Assembly: GCF_024055795.1 (NCBI RefSeq)
Contig: NZ_JAMXMY010000010.1
Location: 62,001 to 126,000, forward strand
Reading direction: 5' to 3'
Origin: Actinoallomurus purpureus
Lineage (GTDB): Bacteria; Actinomycetota; Actinomycetes; Streptosporangiales; Streptosporangiaceae
Length of the DNA stretch: 64,000 nucleotides
Below the pieces are notes generated by a model. It searched no databases. It was not told the origin of the DNA and saw only the letters and a program-made list of their open reading frames with translations. Shown one piece after another: positions 48,975 to 57,363 of the stretch. A program made the translations under genes and the position numbers. The stretch's first letter is position 1, and each line of letters opens with the position of its first letter.

Positions 48975-50942
48975 TCACCCTGCCGCCGCCGCGCCGGTCA
49001 CGGGACTCGGCCGGCGCGGAGCGGCTCCCTCGACGCGGCGGTGCCCGGCGAACTCCGACAGGAACACCCCTTCTCCCCTGGTCTGGCCCGGCAGTCGCCG
49101 CCCGAACTCGTACACCCGGCCGAGGGGGAGCACGCCCGTCACGTACGCGGTGCCGGACCGTACGGTCAGATCGGTCGGGGTCCCGCCGGCCTCCGCCAGC
49201 GCGGCCGACACTCCGCTGACGAGGTCGGACGGCACCTCGAGTTCGACGTGGGCGACCGGCTCGCACACGTGGGTCCCGGCCTGGCGCAGTGCCCTCTCCA
49301 GCAACCGGGGCGTCAGCGTCCGGAAGTCACCGGCGGTGGTGACCGGGCTCTCGTAGCCCGAGTGCGTCAGCGTGACCACGCAGTCCGTGACCTCCCAGCC
49401 GTGCGGCCCGCGCCGTAGGGCGGCGCGCACGCTGTCCTCGATGGCGGTGTGGAAGGCGGCGGGCAGCGATCCCGGCTCGACCTCCAGGCGGTACCGCACG
49501 CCGGTCCCGGCCGCGGCGGGCTCGATCCGGAAGCCGGCGGTCGCGCACACCTCGTGGTCGCCGTGCCGGTCGATCTCGTGGACCGCCACACCGACTCTGG
49601 CGAGCCGCTCGAGGTAGACGACCCGCGTCTCATCGAAGGTGACCGCGATGCCCTCTTCGTCCTCGAGCTGGGCCTTGAGCACCTCTTTCTGGACCTCCCC
49701 GTACAGCAGCACGGAGATCTCGCGGTTCAGGTCGTCGACCCGAATGTTGATCAACGGGTCCTGTTCGGCGAGCCGTTGCAGCGCGGCGTGCAGCAACGGC
49801 GCGTCGGACGGGCGCACGCTCCGTACGACGGTCTCCAGGGCCGGCGGCGCGAAGTGCGCCTCGTCCGCTCCGTCGCCGGGGCCGCCGACCCGGTCACCGA
49901 TACGGACGTCCTTCAGCCCCCAGAGCTTCACGATGTCGCCCGCGCCCGCCCGGTCGGCCGGAACCGCCCCGCCCTGGTCGAAGACCTGAAGTGCGGTGAC
50001 CTTTCCGATGTGCTCCTCCCACGCGGCGGCGTCGTGAACACGGTCCGGCCGCCCGCCGCCGCGGTGCAGGGTGACGCGCTCCCGGACGCCGATGGACCCG
50101 GAACGCAGCCGAACGTACGCGGCCTTCCGGCCGGAGGAGTCACGTTCGATCTTGAACACCGTGCCGGACAGCCGTTCGTCCCGGCTGCCACCGGCGGGCG
50201 GCAGGAACTCGCGGATGCCGCGTACGAGGTCGGCGACGCCCACGCCGGTCGCGGCCGCGCCGAAGAACACCGGGTGCGCCGACGCCCGGCCGGTCTGCTC
50301 GACGAGCCGGCGCCGGCAGTCCTCCGCATCGACCCGGCCGTCGGCGCGGACGTAGGCCGTCAGGAACGAATCGTCGGTGTCGGCCAACACCTCCACCACC
50401 CGGTCGAGGTGACCCGCGTCGTCCAATGCGTACGGCCGGGTGGCGGCGTCTCGGGTGCCCCGGTTCGTGACCGTGCTCATCGCCACGGCGCCGTGCGTCA
50501 GCCTGCGGGCGATGTCCCCGACCAGGTCACCATGCCTGGCCCCCATCCGGTCGATCTTGTTGACGAAGATCAGCGTGGGGATGCGAAGCCGGGTCAGCAC
50601 GCGCATGAGGACTCTCGTCTGCGCCTGGACGCCCTCCACGGCCGAGACGACCAGCACCGCGCCGTCCAGGACTCGCACCGCGCGTTCGACCTCGGAGATG
50701 AAGTCGGAGTGGCCAGGCGTGTCGATCAGATTGACCTTCAGGTCGTCGATGGTGAACGAGACCACCGCCGACCGGATGGTGATCCCGCGCCGCCGCTCCA
50801 GCTCCATGGAGTCGGTCTGGGTCGTGCCCCGATCGACGCTGCCGGGCTCGTCGATGACGCCGGCGTGGAACAGCAGCCGCTCGGTGAGCGTCGTCTTGCC
50901 CGCGTCAACATGCGCGAGCACCCCGATGTTCAGGGTCGTCAT
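48975..50942 (-). CDS. TetM/OtrA-like ribosomal protection GTPase
   Basis: A 655-residue EF-G-like protein. The G domain has the P-loop LAHVDAGKTT (9-18), RGITI in switch II's approach, DTPGH (G3) and NKID (G4). Domains II-V follow with the characteristic YGEVQKEVLKAQL and HSGYESPVTTAGDFRTL. In OtrA and TetM the GTPase removes tetracycline from the ribosome. ATG 50942 with GACGAC upstream. A TipA-like MerR regulator lies upstream on the same strand. Whether this confers resistance cannot be told, since actinomycetes also carry housekeeping paralogues. Confidence 0.9.
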   Translation of the reverse strand: MTTLNIGVLAHVDAGKTTLTERLLFHAGVIDEPGSVDRGTTQTDSMELERRRGITIRSAVVSFTIDDLKVNLIDTPGHSDFISEVERAVRVLDGAVLVVSAVEGVQAQTRVLMRVLTRLRIPTLIFVNKIDRMGARHGDLVGDIARRLTHGAVAMSTVTNRGTRDAATRPYALDDAGHLDRVVEVLADTDDSFLTAYVRADGRVDAEDCRRRLVEQTGRASAHPVFFGAAATGVGVADLVRGIREFLPPAGGSRDERLSGTVFKIERDSSGRKAAYVRLRSGSIGVRERVTLHRGGGRPDRVHDAAAWEEHIGKVTALQVFDQGGAVPADRAGAGDIVKLWGLKDVRIGDRVGGPGDGADEAHFAPPALETVVRSVRPSDAPLLHAALQRLAEQDPLINIRVDDLNREISVLLYGEVQKEVLKAQLEDEEGIAVTFDETRVVYLERLARVGVAVHEIDRHGDHEVCATAGFRIEPAAAGTGVRYRLEVEPGSLPAAFHTAIEDSVRAALRRGPHGWEVTDCVVTLTHSGYESPVTTAGDFRTLTPRLLERALRQAGTHVCEPVAHVELEVPSDLVSGVSAALAEAGGTPTDLTVRSGTAYVTGVLPLGRVYEFGRRLPGQTRGEGVFLSEFAGHRRVEGAAPRRPSPVTGAAAAG

Positions 50943-51147
50943 GAAGCGTCGTCCTCGATGCCGTCGAGTGATCTTCCGTCGTGATGACCTCTGACCACTG
51001 GCGCATCGCCGAGCCTCATTTCCTCGTACGGACGACGACGGCGTCCACGCGACGCCGATGCGGCCGGAGCCTAACAAGGGGTTCTAGAGGAGGCAGCTCA
51101 TTATTCGCCGGGGGCGCTCGCGGCACTGTACGGACCGGCGCCCCGCA

Positions 51148-51195
51148 TCCCGGAGGATCTGCAGCTCCTCCGGGAGACCGGCCGTCTCGGCCGGT
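51148..51195 (-). terminator. Two tandem hairpins after the MerR gene
   Basis: TCCCGGAGGA-N8-TCCTCCGGGA (51148-51175) and ACCGGCC-GTCTC-GGCCGGT (51177-51195) lie between the MerR stop and the TetM-like gene. They may terminate MerR mRNA or attenuate read-through into the GTPase gene. Confidence 0.65.
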
Positions 51196-51202
51196 GAGCC
51201 CG

Positions 51203-51961
51203 TCAGCTCAACCGGGCGCGGGCATACGCGACCATCGCGTCACGCTGGAACTCGGCCAGGCCCTCGGTGATCTTCTCGTGGTTGTCGCGGAACCGGGCGT
51301 CCTTCACGTACATGTCCCCGAGCTTCGGGTACGCGCAGGCATCCGGCTGCCAGAACCGGCTGACCGACCGGTAGTGCCAGTCGACCTCGTCCAGGACGAC
51401 CGGGTCGTCGGGCGCCGCACCGGCGACCTTGAGCTCCCCCATCCGGACCATGTGCGCGGTCATCTCCCGCTGCCAGGTCTCCATCTGCTCCGGGGTGAAG
51501 CCGGCCTGGACCTGTTTGCTCTGCTCGTACTGCTCCGGCCACCGCTCGCGGGCCTCGTCCTCGTACTGCGAGGCGTCGAACCCCGCGAAGAGGTTCTCCG
51601 GCCGGTTGATCTTCGGTGCCACGATGTCACCTCCTCCTTCGAGTTCGGCGATGGTCCGGGCCACGGTGTCGGCGAGCACGCCGAGACGGTCGCGCTCGGC
51701 CAGCAGCCGGACGTGATGGCGGCGCAGCGCCGCCACCGTGCTCGGCTCCGAGTCGATCGCCTCGGCGATCTCGGCCAGCCCGACGCCCAGCTCCCGCAAC
51801 ACGAGGATCTGCTGCAGTCGCAGCAGCTGCTCCTCCTCGTAGTAGCGGTGGCCGTTGACCCCGACGTACGCGGGAGCGAGCAGGCCGATCTCGTCGTAGT
51901 GCCGGAGCGTCCGCGAGGTCACCCCGGACATGCGGGCGACGTGAGCGATCGACCAGGCCAT
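51203..51961 (-). CDS. MerR regulator with TipA-type ligand domain
   Basis: A 252-residue regulator. The winged helix at the N terminus is WSIAHVARMSGVTSRTLRHYDEIGLL, quoted as VARMSGVTSRTLRHYDEIG, followed by the long coiled-coil to about 115. The C-terminal TipAS domain has NLFAGFDASQYEDEARERW and YRSVSRFWQPDACAYPKLG, the fold that captures thiopeptides and other antibiotics. ATG 51961. Its own promoter has the 19-bp spacer of MerR targets. The next gene on the strand is a ribosomal protection GTPase, so the pair may sense and counter a translation inhibitor. Confidence 0.92.
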   Translation of the reverse strand: MAWSIAHVARMSGVTSRTLRHYDEIGLLAPAYVGVNGHRYYEEEQLLRLQQILVLRELGVGLAEIAEAIDSEPSTVAALRRHHVRLLAERDRLGVLADTVARTIAELEGGGDIVAPKINRPENLFAGFDASQYEDEARERWPEQYEQSKQVQAGFTPEQMETWQREMTAHMVRMGELKVAGAAPDDPVVLDEVDWHYRSVSRFWQPDACAYPKLGDMYVKDARFRDNHEKITEGLAEFQRDAMVAYARARLS

Positions 51962-52009
51962 GAGCCGTCCCATTCACCGATGCGGCCGGGCGTTCCGGCC
52001 ACGGCTTCG

Positions 52010-52041
52010 ACGATAGGAGTTGACGTAACGGCAACGTCAAC
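52010..52041 (-). promoter_or_regulatory. MerR-type promoter with 19-bp spacer and palindrome
   Basis: On the minus strand TTGACG (-35, 52035-52040) and TATCGT (-10, 52010-52015) are separated by exactly 19 bp. The palindrome GTTGACGT-N7-ACGTCAAC (52019-52041) spans the spacer, the classic layout for MerR activation and autoregulation. Confidence 0.85.
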
Positions 52042-52067
52042 CCGCGCACGGTCGCGGCGGATTCCGG

Positions 52068-52463
52068 TCAGGCCGGGGAGAACTCCCAGATCGGGCGGAC
52101 CGCCACCCGGGAGATCCGCCATCCGTCGGAGGTGCGGGCGGCCTCGAGCCGGTACCGCTCGCCGAGGATCCGCTGTCCCGTGGGTGCCGCGAAGACGACG
52201 AGCAGGTTGGCGTCGATGGCGGCCCTGTCGCCGTCCACCTCGATGAGGGGATTGGTGATGAAGTGCTGCGTCGCCACGTCGTCTGGATGCGATCGGCGAG
52301 CCTGCTCGGCGAGGGCATCGATACCGTGCACCGAGCCGCCCGGGGTGTCGGCCGTCGCGTCCTCGGTGAAGACGGTGCGCGCCTCGTGGAACCGCTTCTC
52401 GTCCAGCCACGTCCCCAGGCGGGTGACCAGGTTGACGAGCAGGGCATTGTCGGTCTGCGCCAT
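52068..52463 (-). CDS. SnoaL-like nuclear transport factor 2 family protein
   Basis: A 131-residue NTF2-fold protein. VTRLGTWLDEKRFHEARTVF and FTEDATADTPGGSVHGIDAL, then LEAARTSDGWRISRVAVRPIW, are family patterns. Often these are polyketide-cyclase-like or act as small-molecule isomerases; here the pocket gives no clear clue. ATG 52463 with GAGG upstream. It is divergent from a MarR regulator with palindromes between them, so it is the likely regulated gene. Confidence 0.88.
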   Translation of the reverse strand: MAQTDNALLVNLVTRLGTWLDEKRFHEARTVFTEDATADTPGGSVHGIDALAEQARRSHPDDVATQHFITNPLIEVDGDRAAIDANLLVVFAAPTGQRILGERYRLEAARTSDGWRISRVAVRPIWEFSPA

Positions 52464-52486
52464 GACACACCTCAATTTGTGGGTGA

Positions 52487-52523
52487 CACCAACATTGGTG
52501 CGGCCAACGATAGCATTTATCGT
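52487..52523. promoter_or_regulatory. Palindromes between the SnoaL-like and MarR genes
   Basis: CACCAA-CA-TTGGTG (52487-52500) and ACGATA-GCATT-TATCGT (52507-52523) lie between the divergent genes; GCCAACGAT also occurs twice (52503 and 52530). They are candidate MarR sites. Confidence 0.6.
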
Positions 52524-52539
52524 GGGGATGGCCAACGAT

Positions 52540-52545
52540 TAGACT
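52540..52545 (+). promoter_or_regulatory. -10 box (TAGACT) for the MarR gene at 52553
   Basis: TAGACT ends 7 nt before the ATG, indicating a leaderless mRNA. Confidence 0.5.
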
Positions 52546-52552
52546 GTGATCC

Positions 52553-53005
52553 ATGACCGCCGAAGACACGGTGCCGACGCGCCTGAGGCAGGCGCCCAGC
52601 TGGTTGCTCGGCCAGGCCTCCATCCACGGCCATCGGCTGGTGACCGAGCACTTCGCCTCCGCCGACGCCCGGGGCTACCACTACCGATTGCTCGCCGCCC
52701 TGCAGGAGTTCGGGCCGGCCAGCCAGGCCGCACTCGGCCGCTGCACCGGCGTCGACCGCAGCGACGTCGTCGCGGCCCTGAACGAGCTGGCCGACAAGAA
52801 GTTCATCGAACGCTCCCCCGACCCGGCCGACCGCCGGCGGAACATCGTCACGATCACATCCGCCGGCACCGACCACCTGGAACACCTGACCGGCGTGCTG
52901 ACCCAGATCCAGGACGCCCTGCTCGCCCCCCTTTCGGCCGCCGAACGCGAGCAGCTGACGCACCTCCTCACCCGCATCGTCGACCACCACACGTCGCGCC
53001 ACTGA
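52553..53005 (+). CDS. MarR family transcriptional regulator
   Basis: A 150-residue winged-helix repressor. The DNA-binding core is LAALQEFGPASQAALGRCTGV then DVVAALNELADKKFIERSPDPADRRRNIV, quoted in part as KKFIERSPDPADRRRN. N- and C-terminal helices form the dimer interface. ATG 52553 is leaderless. It is divergent from the SnoaL-like gene and likely represses both through the palindromes between them. The stretch 53006-53231 after it contains no clear gene. Confidence 0.92.
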   Translation: MTAEDTVPTRLRQAPSWLLGQASIHGHRLVTEHFASADARGYHYRLLAALQEFGPASQAALGRCTGVDRSDVVAALNELADKKFIERSPDPADRRRNIVTITSAGTDHLEHLTGVLTQIQDALLAPLSAAEREQLTHLLTRIVDHHTSRH

Positions 53006-53231
53006 GCGCCACGTTGACCTCGGGAAAATCGCCCTTTCGGCGGGGTCGAGAACGGCGATAACCCCAAACTCAACGTTGCCTCGGGCGTGGCAACGATCGG
53101 AAACCCAGGCCGGGCGGGGCGGCTTCGCGCTGTTCGGGGTCAGGTCACGCAGGCCGGGCATGGCGCTTCGACGAGCTTCCCGGTCGGCTCGCCGATACCG
53201 CCGAGATTCACGACCGTCCTGGGCGGCCCGG

Positions 53232-53987
53232 CTAGCCGCCGAGCGAGGTAGGGCGTCCGGATTTCCAGAGCTCGGAGACGTGGTAAGAGAAGCGGTCGTA
53301 GAGCCCCTCGTCTTGGTGCCGCCGGATGTGCAGCATCGGTGAATCGTGTCCGACGAGCCTCGCCAGGTGCGGAGTAACGAGCATCTCTTCGTCGAAGATG
53401 AAGACGCTCATGGCGATGTGATCGTCGCTGAAGCGGGCCTCGATACCCGGAATTCCGGACAGCTTGGAGAGTTCGTCGAGCGTGACCCTGATCCGCGTGC
53501 CGACCGTCAAGGGCACCGCTTCGACCTCTTCGCGGTGCCGCGTGACCTCGCTGTCCGGGTCTCCGATCAAGAATCTGATCGAGCAACCGCGCTCGGCCTT
53601 GCGGCGCAGTACGCTTCGCAGGCTCGGGTGCTCCAACCACAGGAAGTAGTTCGTATAGCCGGCAAAGGTCAGCTCATTAGTGGCCTTTGTGATCAAATCC
53701 CGCCATACGGACTTCGGGCACGCGGATCGGAACGGGTACACGCTGACGATCTCTCGATCCGGTCCGGTCTTCACGGTATTGCGGATGGCGTCCGGCCACA
53801 GCATCGACTCATCAACTCCAAGGGCCTCGCAGGCAGCCCAGCGGTGGCGGGGATGCGGCGTACGACCCTCCTCGCCTACCCACCGAGTCACCGCCTTCCA
53901 CTTGGCACCTTTTGGCCAGGTCCGAATCGAGTAGCCAGAGACGCCGAAGTTGTCCGGCGCTTCCGCGCGGCGGATGTCCCTCGACAT
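53232..53987 (-). pseudogene. DUF5919 helix-turn-helix protein with disrupted N terminus
   Basis: The readable frame encodes about 230 residues with KAVTRWVGEEGRTPHPRHRW, EIVSVYPFRSACPKSVWRDL and CSIRFLIGDPDSE, the pattern of XRE/DUF5919 proteins, which bind DNA and have a phospholipase-D-like C-terminal domain. The first half of the helix-turn-helix is not in this frame. In the next frame just upstream the bases give DSDLAKRCQV, which would normally lead into KAVTRWV. A few bases appear to be lost near 53905, so the gene is frameshifted or was mis-sequenced. Confidence 0.65.
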
Positions 53988-54038
53988 GGATCGTGTCGAT
54001 GACGAGTTGGGGTGCGACGAGTTCCCGCTCGATGCCCG

Positions 54039-54563
54039 TCACGTCGGCACTCCGATCTGCTGGAGTTCGGCGGCTGTGAGCTCGGCGTCCGGTGCGGCGA
54101 CGATGACGTGCACGGTCTTGCCGTGCTCGGCATAGGTCACCCAACGTGCGGCGGCCACGTGGTCGACGATCGCCAGGCCGCGCCCATGATCGGCGAGTTG
54201 GCCGCCCTTGTCTGACGCCGGCAGAGGCCGATGGTCGGGATCGGTGACGGCGAGGAAGGTCCACCGGTTGCAGGCGGCGACGTCCAAGCGCAGGGGCAAC
54301 GCGTCGTACGGCCAGTCACGCAGGGCGCGGGCCGCGTTGACCGCATTCGTGGCCAATTCGGACACGACGAGGCGGATCAGATAGGCGTGATCGACGTCGA
54401 GGGTGTGCCCGGACACGACATCGCCGGCGAAGCAACGGGCGCGAGCCACGGATTCCGGCTCGGCCCGAAGCGCGATCCAGGACGGCCGGTACGGGCCGGC
54501 GATGGCGGGCCAGAGGACGGTGGGAGATGCGGCGCGGTCGACGACCACAGGGTCAGGTGTCAC
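54039..54563 (-). CDS. HATPase_c_2 anti-sigma-type ATP-binding protein
   Basis: A 174-residue protein of the RsbW/SpoIIAB kinase-like fold. It has YLIRLVVSELATNAVNAA (N box) and QLADHGRGLAIVDHVAA (G1/G2 box). Hundreds of such genes occur in actinomycetes next to XRE-DUF397 pairs, as here, probably as partners in differentiation control. The start is GTG. It is divergent from the XRE/DUF5753 gene. Confidence 0.9.
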   Translation of the reverse strand: MTPDPVVVDRAASPTVLWPAIAGPYRPSWIALRAEPESVARARCFAGDVVSGHTLDVDHAYLIRLVVSELATNAVNAARALRDWPYDALPLRLDVAACNRWTFLAVTDPDHRPLPASDKGGQLADHGRGLAIVDHVAAARWVTYAEHGKTVHVIVAAPDAELTAAELQQIGVPT

Positions 54564-54618
54564 GGGGGATCAGCTCCCCTTCAGGGCGCCAGGCTCGATC
54601 ACCTAGCGAGACGGGACA

Positions 54619-54633
54619 GATACGTTCCGTATC
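54619..54633. promoter_or_regulatory. Palindrome GATACG-TTC-CGTATC
   Basis: A perfect 6-bp inverted repeat in the gap between the ATPase gene and the XRE/DUF5753 gene, in a good position for an operator of the latter. Confidence 0.5.
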
Positions 54634-54759
54634 ATGAACCCTCTGGAGCTAATTCTCAAGAGGAGAGTCCATCCAAGAGCTTTTGTGCCGGAGACGCTCT
54701 TTTCCCTTACAGCGCGTTACGCCTGCCCTACGATCTCCGGTAACAGCGAAGGGGGTCCG

Positions 54760-55617
54760 ATGGCCGAGCGCATCAGCCCGACACTGCGCCGTCGGCGACT
54801 CGCGGCACGGCTACGCCAGCTGCGCGAGCAGGCCGGGCTGAAGGTCGAAGAGGTCGCTCGCGTCGTCGAGTGGACACCGTCCAAGGTCGTCTGGATCGAG
54901 GGCAATCGCGGCAAGCGGCCGAACCCGCGAGACGTGCGGGATCTGTGCGACGCCTACGGAGTCGGCGACGAGCGAGAGCGCGAGTACCTCGTACAGCTGG
55001 CGCGCGATGGCCGCCAGCGCGGCTGGTGGGATCCGTACGACGCGATGCTGTCGGAGCGGTATGCGACGTACATCGGGTTGGAGGCAGAGGCGGCCGAGGT
55101 GTTGAACTTCGAGCCGCTGATGATCCCGGGCCTGCTCCAGACGGCGGACTATGCCCGCGCACTGTTCCGTGGCCCCTTCTCCGAAATCGGTAAAGAGGAG
55201 GCGGAGGCGCGCGTCGAAGTTCGGCTGAAGCGCCAGGAGGCGCTTCACCAGAAGCCACCGCTGCGCCTGGTAGCGATCCTCGATGAGGCGGCGCTACATA
55301 GGCAGGTCGGCGGTCCCGACGTCATGAGGGCACAGCTGGAGCATCTTTTGGAGGCGACGAAGCTGCCCCGGGTGACGATCCAAGTGATCCCGTACGGCGC
55401 CGGTGCCCACCCGAGCATGACCGGAGGCTTCGCCGTGCTCAAGTTCCCCGAGCCGGATGACCCGACAGCGGTCTACGTGGACACGCCCGCCGGGCAGCTG
55501 TTCATCGAGGAGCCTGGGGAGATCGACCGCTTCCAGGTGGCGTTCCAGCATCTCCTTGGCTCGGCGGCCAGCCCCGGGGATACGATCACGCTGCTCGCCG
55601 ACATGGCGAGAGCCTGA
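54760..55617 (+). CDS. XRE regulator with DUF5753 domain (WhiJ-like)
   Basis: A 285-residue regulator. The helix-turn-helix is RLRQLREQAGLKVEEVARVV then TPSKVVWIEGNRGKRPNPRD, and the DUF5753 domain has YIGLEAEAAEVLNFEPLMIPG then LLQTADYARALF. It belongs to the WhiJ family of Streptomyces developmental regulators. ATG 54760 after GAAGGGGG; an upstream ATG at 54634 would add 42 residues with no helix-turn-helix. A DUF397 gene follows, so this is an XRE-DUF397-ATPase set. Confidence 0.93.
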   Translation: MAERISPTLRRRRLAARLRQLREQAGLKVEEVARVVEWTPSKVVWIEGNRGKRPNPRDVRDLCDAYGVGDEREREYLVQLARDGRQRGWWDPYDAMLSERYATYIGLEAEAAEVLNFEPLMIPGLLQTADYARALFRGPFSEIGKEEAEARVEVRLKRQEALHQKPPLRLVAILDEAALHRQVGGPDVMRAQLEHLLEATKLPRVTIQVIPYGAGAHPSMTGGFAVLKFPEPDDPTAVYVDTPAGQLFIEEPGEIDRFQVAFQHLLGSAASPGDTITLLADMARA

Positions 55618-55643
55618 TCGCATCCGACCCGAGAGAAACGCAG

Positions 55644-55751
55644 ATGTCCAACCCCCGTAAGTTGATCGACGCCGAATGGCGAAAGTCCAGCCGGAGCAGC
55701 CAAGAGGGCCAGTGCGTCGAAGTCGCCGAGGTTCGCGTCGGCAACGAGTAG
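55644..55751 (+). CDS. DUF397 protein (BldB/WhiJ partner), truncated
   Basis: A 35-residue protein. AEWRKSSRSSQEGQCVEVAEV is the first half of a DUF397 domain, normally about 60-80 residues with VAVRDSKxPxGPxLxFxxxxWxxF afterwards. Here the frame stops at GNE* directly after the first half. It may be a decayed version of the usual small partner of the upstream XRE protein. ATG 55644 lies 26 nt after the XRE stop; GAGAGAAACG precedes it. The truncation could make the module inactive. Confidence 0.75.
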   Translation: MSNPRKLIDAEWRKSSRSSQEGQCVEVAEVRVGNE

Positions 55752-55828
55752 TCCCGAGAAGCAGGAAAGCCGCCCGTCGACCGACGGCGTGATGTGGCGG
55801 CGGAACATCCGGCGATCAACACAGGTGG

Positions 55829-56785
55829 TCACCGGACGCTCGCCTCGACCGCCGGCAGCAGCACATCCGGGTCGAACGCGATGCGCAGCGGCGGGCCCGT
55901 ACGAACGGCGCGGAGCGCGGTCTCGGCCGTTCCGTGGCGTACGACCAGTCCGTGCCGCTCGTCCGTGCACAGGATGACCGGCCCCTCGTCGGCGAGGACC
56001 CTTCGGAGGGCGTCCCGGTCGACGATGAGCCGGTGCCGGGCGGCCGGAAGGTCGTCCAGGATCACGCGGTACGAGGGGAACGTCCCGTCGGCGGCCGGGA
56101 TGTCCCGCTGGTCGCCGCCACCGTGGACGCGGACGCCCCGGCCGTCGATCTCGATGCCGACCTCCGGCAGGCGCACGGCCCAGGACGCGACCTCCTTCAT
56201 CGTCGCCACGTCGACCAGCGCATCGCGCGGTCCGCCGGTGACGGCGGTGGGGCGCAGCACCCGGACGGCCAGCCGGTACCGGTCGGTGGCCACCAGGCGT
56301 ACCTCCTGGCCCGTGAGCTCGACCAGCACACAGCCGAGCACGGGGAACTCCTCCCGTACCGCGCCGCAGGCCGCCGACGGCGCCACCTGACGGACCGCGC
56401 CGGCCAGCTCGGCCCCGCCGACGCGGGCCTCGCCCCGCCCCGCGTCACCGGAGAGGTCGCGGAGGATGTCGTCGATCGCCGCCTGGGCCGCCGCGGCCGT
56501 GGCCCGGGTACGGCGCGCGTGCCGCGCCAGCACCGCACGGGCCTCCTCGGGGCTGCCGTCGAGGACCACCGACGCGTCGACCAGCGGCAGCCCGGCCTCG
56601 CGGAGCCGCCGCACGAGGACGGCGCGCGGCTCCTGGTCCGGGGCGTAGTACCGGTATCCCGTCGCGGGGTCCACGCGGGCGGGCCGTAGGACGCCGCAGT
56701 CGTCGTAGAACCGCAGGGCGCTCGGGGTCAGCCCCACCCGGCGGGCGAAGGCCCCGATGCTCACCAGCGCTTCGGTGTCATCCAT
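55829..56785 (-). CDS. MerR regulator fused to a DNA polymerase III beta (sliding-clamp)-like domain
   Basis: A 318-residue protein. Residues 1-110 are MerR: VSIGAFARRVGLTPSALRFYD then GYRYYAPDQE and a short coiled-coil. Residues about 125-318 resemble the processivity clamp DnaN: FPVLGCVLVELTGQEVRLVATD then RYRLAVRV, FPSYRVILDDLP and LIVDRDALRRVL. Such fusions occur in actinomycetes but have no described function. The ATG at 56785 lies 7 nt after a -10-like CACGAT in a promoter with a 19-bp spacer. A clamp-like ring or dimer may sense DNA or a ligand. Confidence 0.85.
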   Translation of the reverse strand: MDDTEALVSIGAFARRVGLTPSALRFYDDCGVLRPARVDPATGYRYYAPDQEPRAVLVRRLREAGLPLVDASVVLDGSPEEARAVLARHARRTRATAAAAQAAIDDILRDLSGDAGRGEARVGGAELAGAVRQVAPSAACGAVREEFPVLGCVLVELTGQEVRLVATDRYRLAVRVLRPTAVTGGPRDALVDVATMKEVASWAVRLPEVGIEIDGRGVRVHGGGDQRDIPAADGTFPSYRVILDDLPAARHRLIVDRDALRRVLADEGPVILCTDERHGLVVRHGTAETALRAVRTGPPLRIAFDPDVLLPAVEASVR

Positions 56786-56791
56786 GCCGGC

Positions 56792-56821
56792 CATCGTGCG
56801 CCTTCGACCCGCTCGAAGGTC
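56792..56821 (-). promoter_or_regulatory. MerR-type promoter and palindrome for the MerR-clamp gene
   Basis: CCTTCGA-CCCGC-TCGAAGG (56801-56819) is a perfect inverted repeat. On the minus strand TTGACC (-35) and CACGAT (-10) flank it with 19 bp between, and the ATG at 56785 follows 7 nt after the -10, as in a leaderless autoregulated MerR gene. Confidence 0.65.
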
Positions 56822-56845
56822 AACCCGGCAGGGCCGGGCCGCGGA

Positions 56846-57337
56846 TCACTCCGCCGGACCCGAGACCAGACTCTCGTACGTCTCGATGGTCCGGACGAAC
56901 ATCGCGCGCTCCTCCGGGGACAGCGCGTCGAACGCCGTGCGCCAGGCCTTCGCCCCGTTGGCTAGCCAGCTCTCGATCGCGGAACGGGTCTCCGCGTCGT
57001 CGGTGAGGTCCACGATCGTGCGGCGGGCGTCGGCGGGGTCGGAGCTCCGTCGAAGGACGCCCTGCTTGGTCAGGTCGCTGACCATGAGGCTGACGGTGGT
57101 CGGGGCGACCTGCAGGCGGGAGGCGAGCTCGCCGACCGCCATGGGCCCGTCGAACAGCAGGTACGCCAGTAGCGACAGGTGCCGGGGCGCCAGGTTGAAG
57201 GACCGTAGCCGTTCGGGGATCGGTGTGCGCTTGAGCCGCGCGGCCAGGCGCGGCATCAGCAACAGCATGGCCCGGACCGCCTCGTCCGCGCGCAGGCCGG
57301 GCTCTGGCGACTGCTCCGTTGACATCCCCGCGATCAT
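56846..57337 (-). CDS. MarR family transcriptional regulator
   Basis: A 163-residue repressor. The wing and helix-turn-helix are LLAYLLFDGPMAVGELASRL then QVAPTTVSLMVSDLTKQGVLRRSS, quoted as VAPTTVSLMVSDLTKQG. It has long dimerisation helices at both ends. An ATG at 57325 (MSTEQSPEPG) is an alternative start. The palindrome TTTGCTTTCAAAGCAAA lies 27 nt upstream in the gap to the divergent F420-type oxidoreductase. Confidence 0.92.
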   Translation of the reverse strand: MIAGMSTEQSPEPGLRADEAVRAMLLLMPRLAARLKRTPIPERLRSFNLAPRHLSLLAYLLFDGPMAVGELASRLQVAPTTVSLMVSDLTKQGVLRRSSDPADARRTIVDLTDDAETRSAIESWLANGAKAWRTAFDALSPEERAMFVRTIETYESLVSGPAE

Positions 57338-57363
57338 CCCTATACGTTTGCGATCAAATCATA

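Noticed and set aside
49449-50984. 511-codon plus-strand frame opposite the TetM-like gene
   Set aside because: Antisense shadow of a complete GTPase with all G motifs.
50943-51077. N-terminal extension of the TetM-like gene
   Set aside because: The added 45 codons are Arg/Ser-rich and the family start MTTLNIGVLAHVDAGK is at 50942.
53140-53231. Short minus-strand gene ending GEPTGKLVEAPCPACVT
   Set aside because: Looks conserved in style, but no start with ribosome site or promoter could be assigned.
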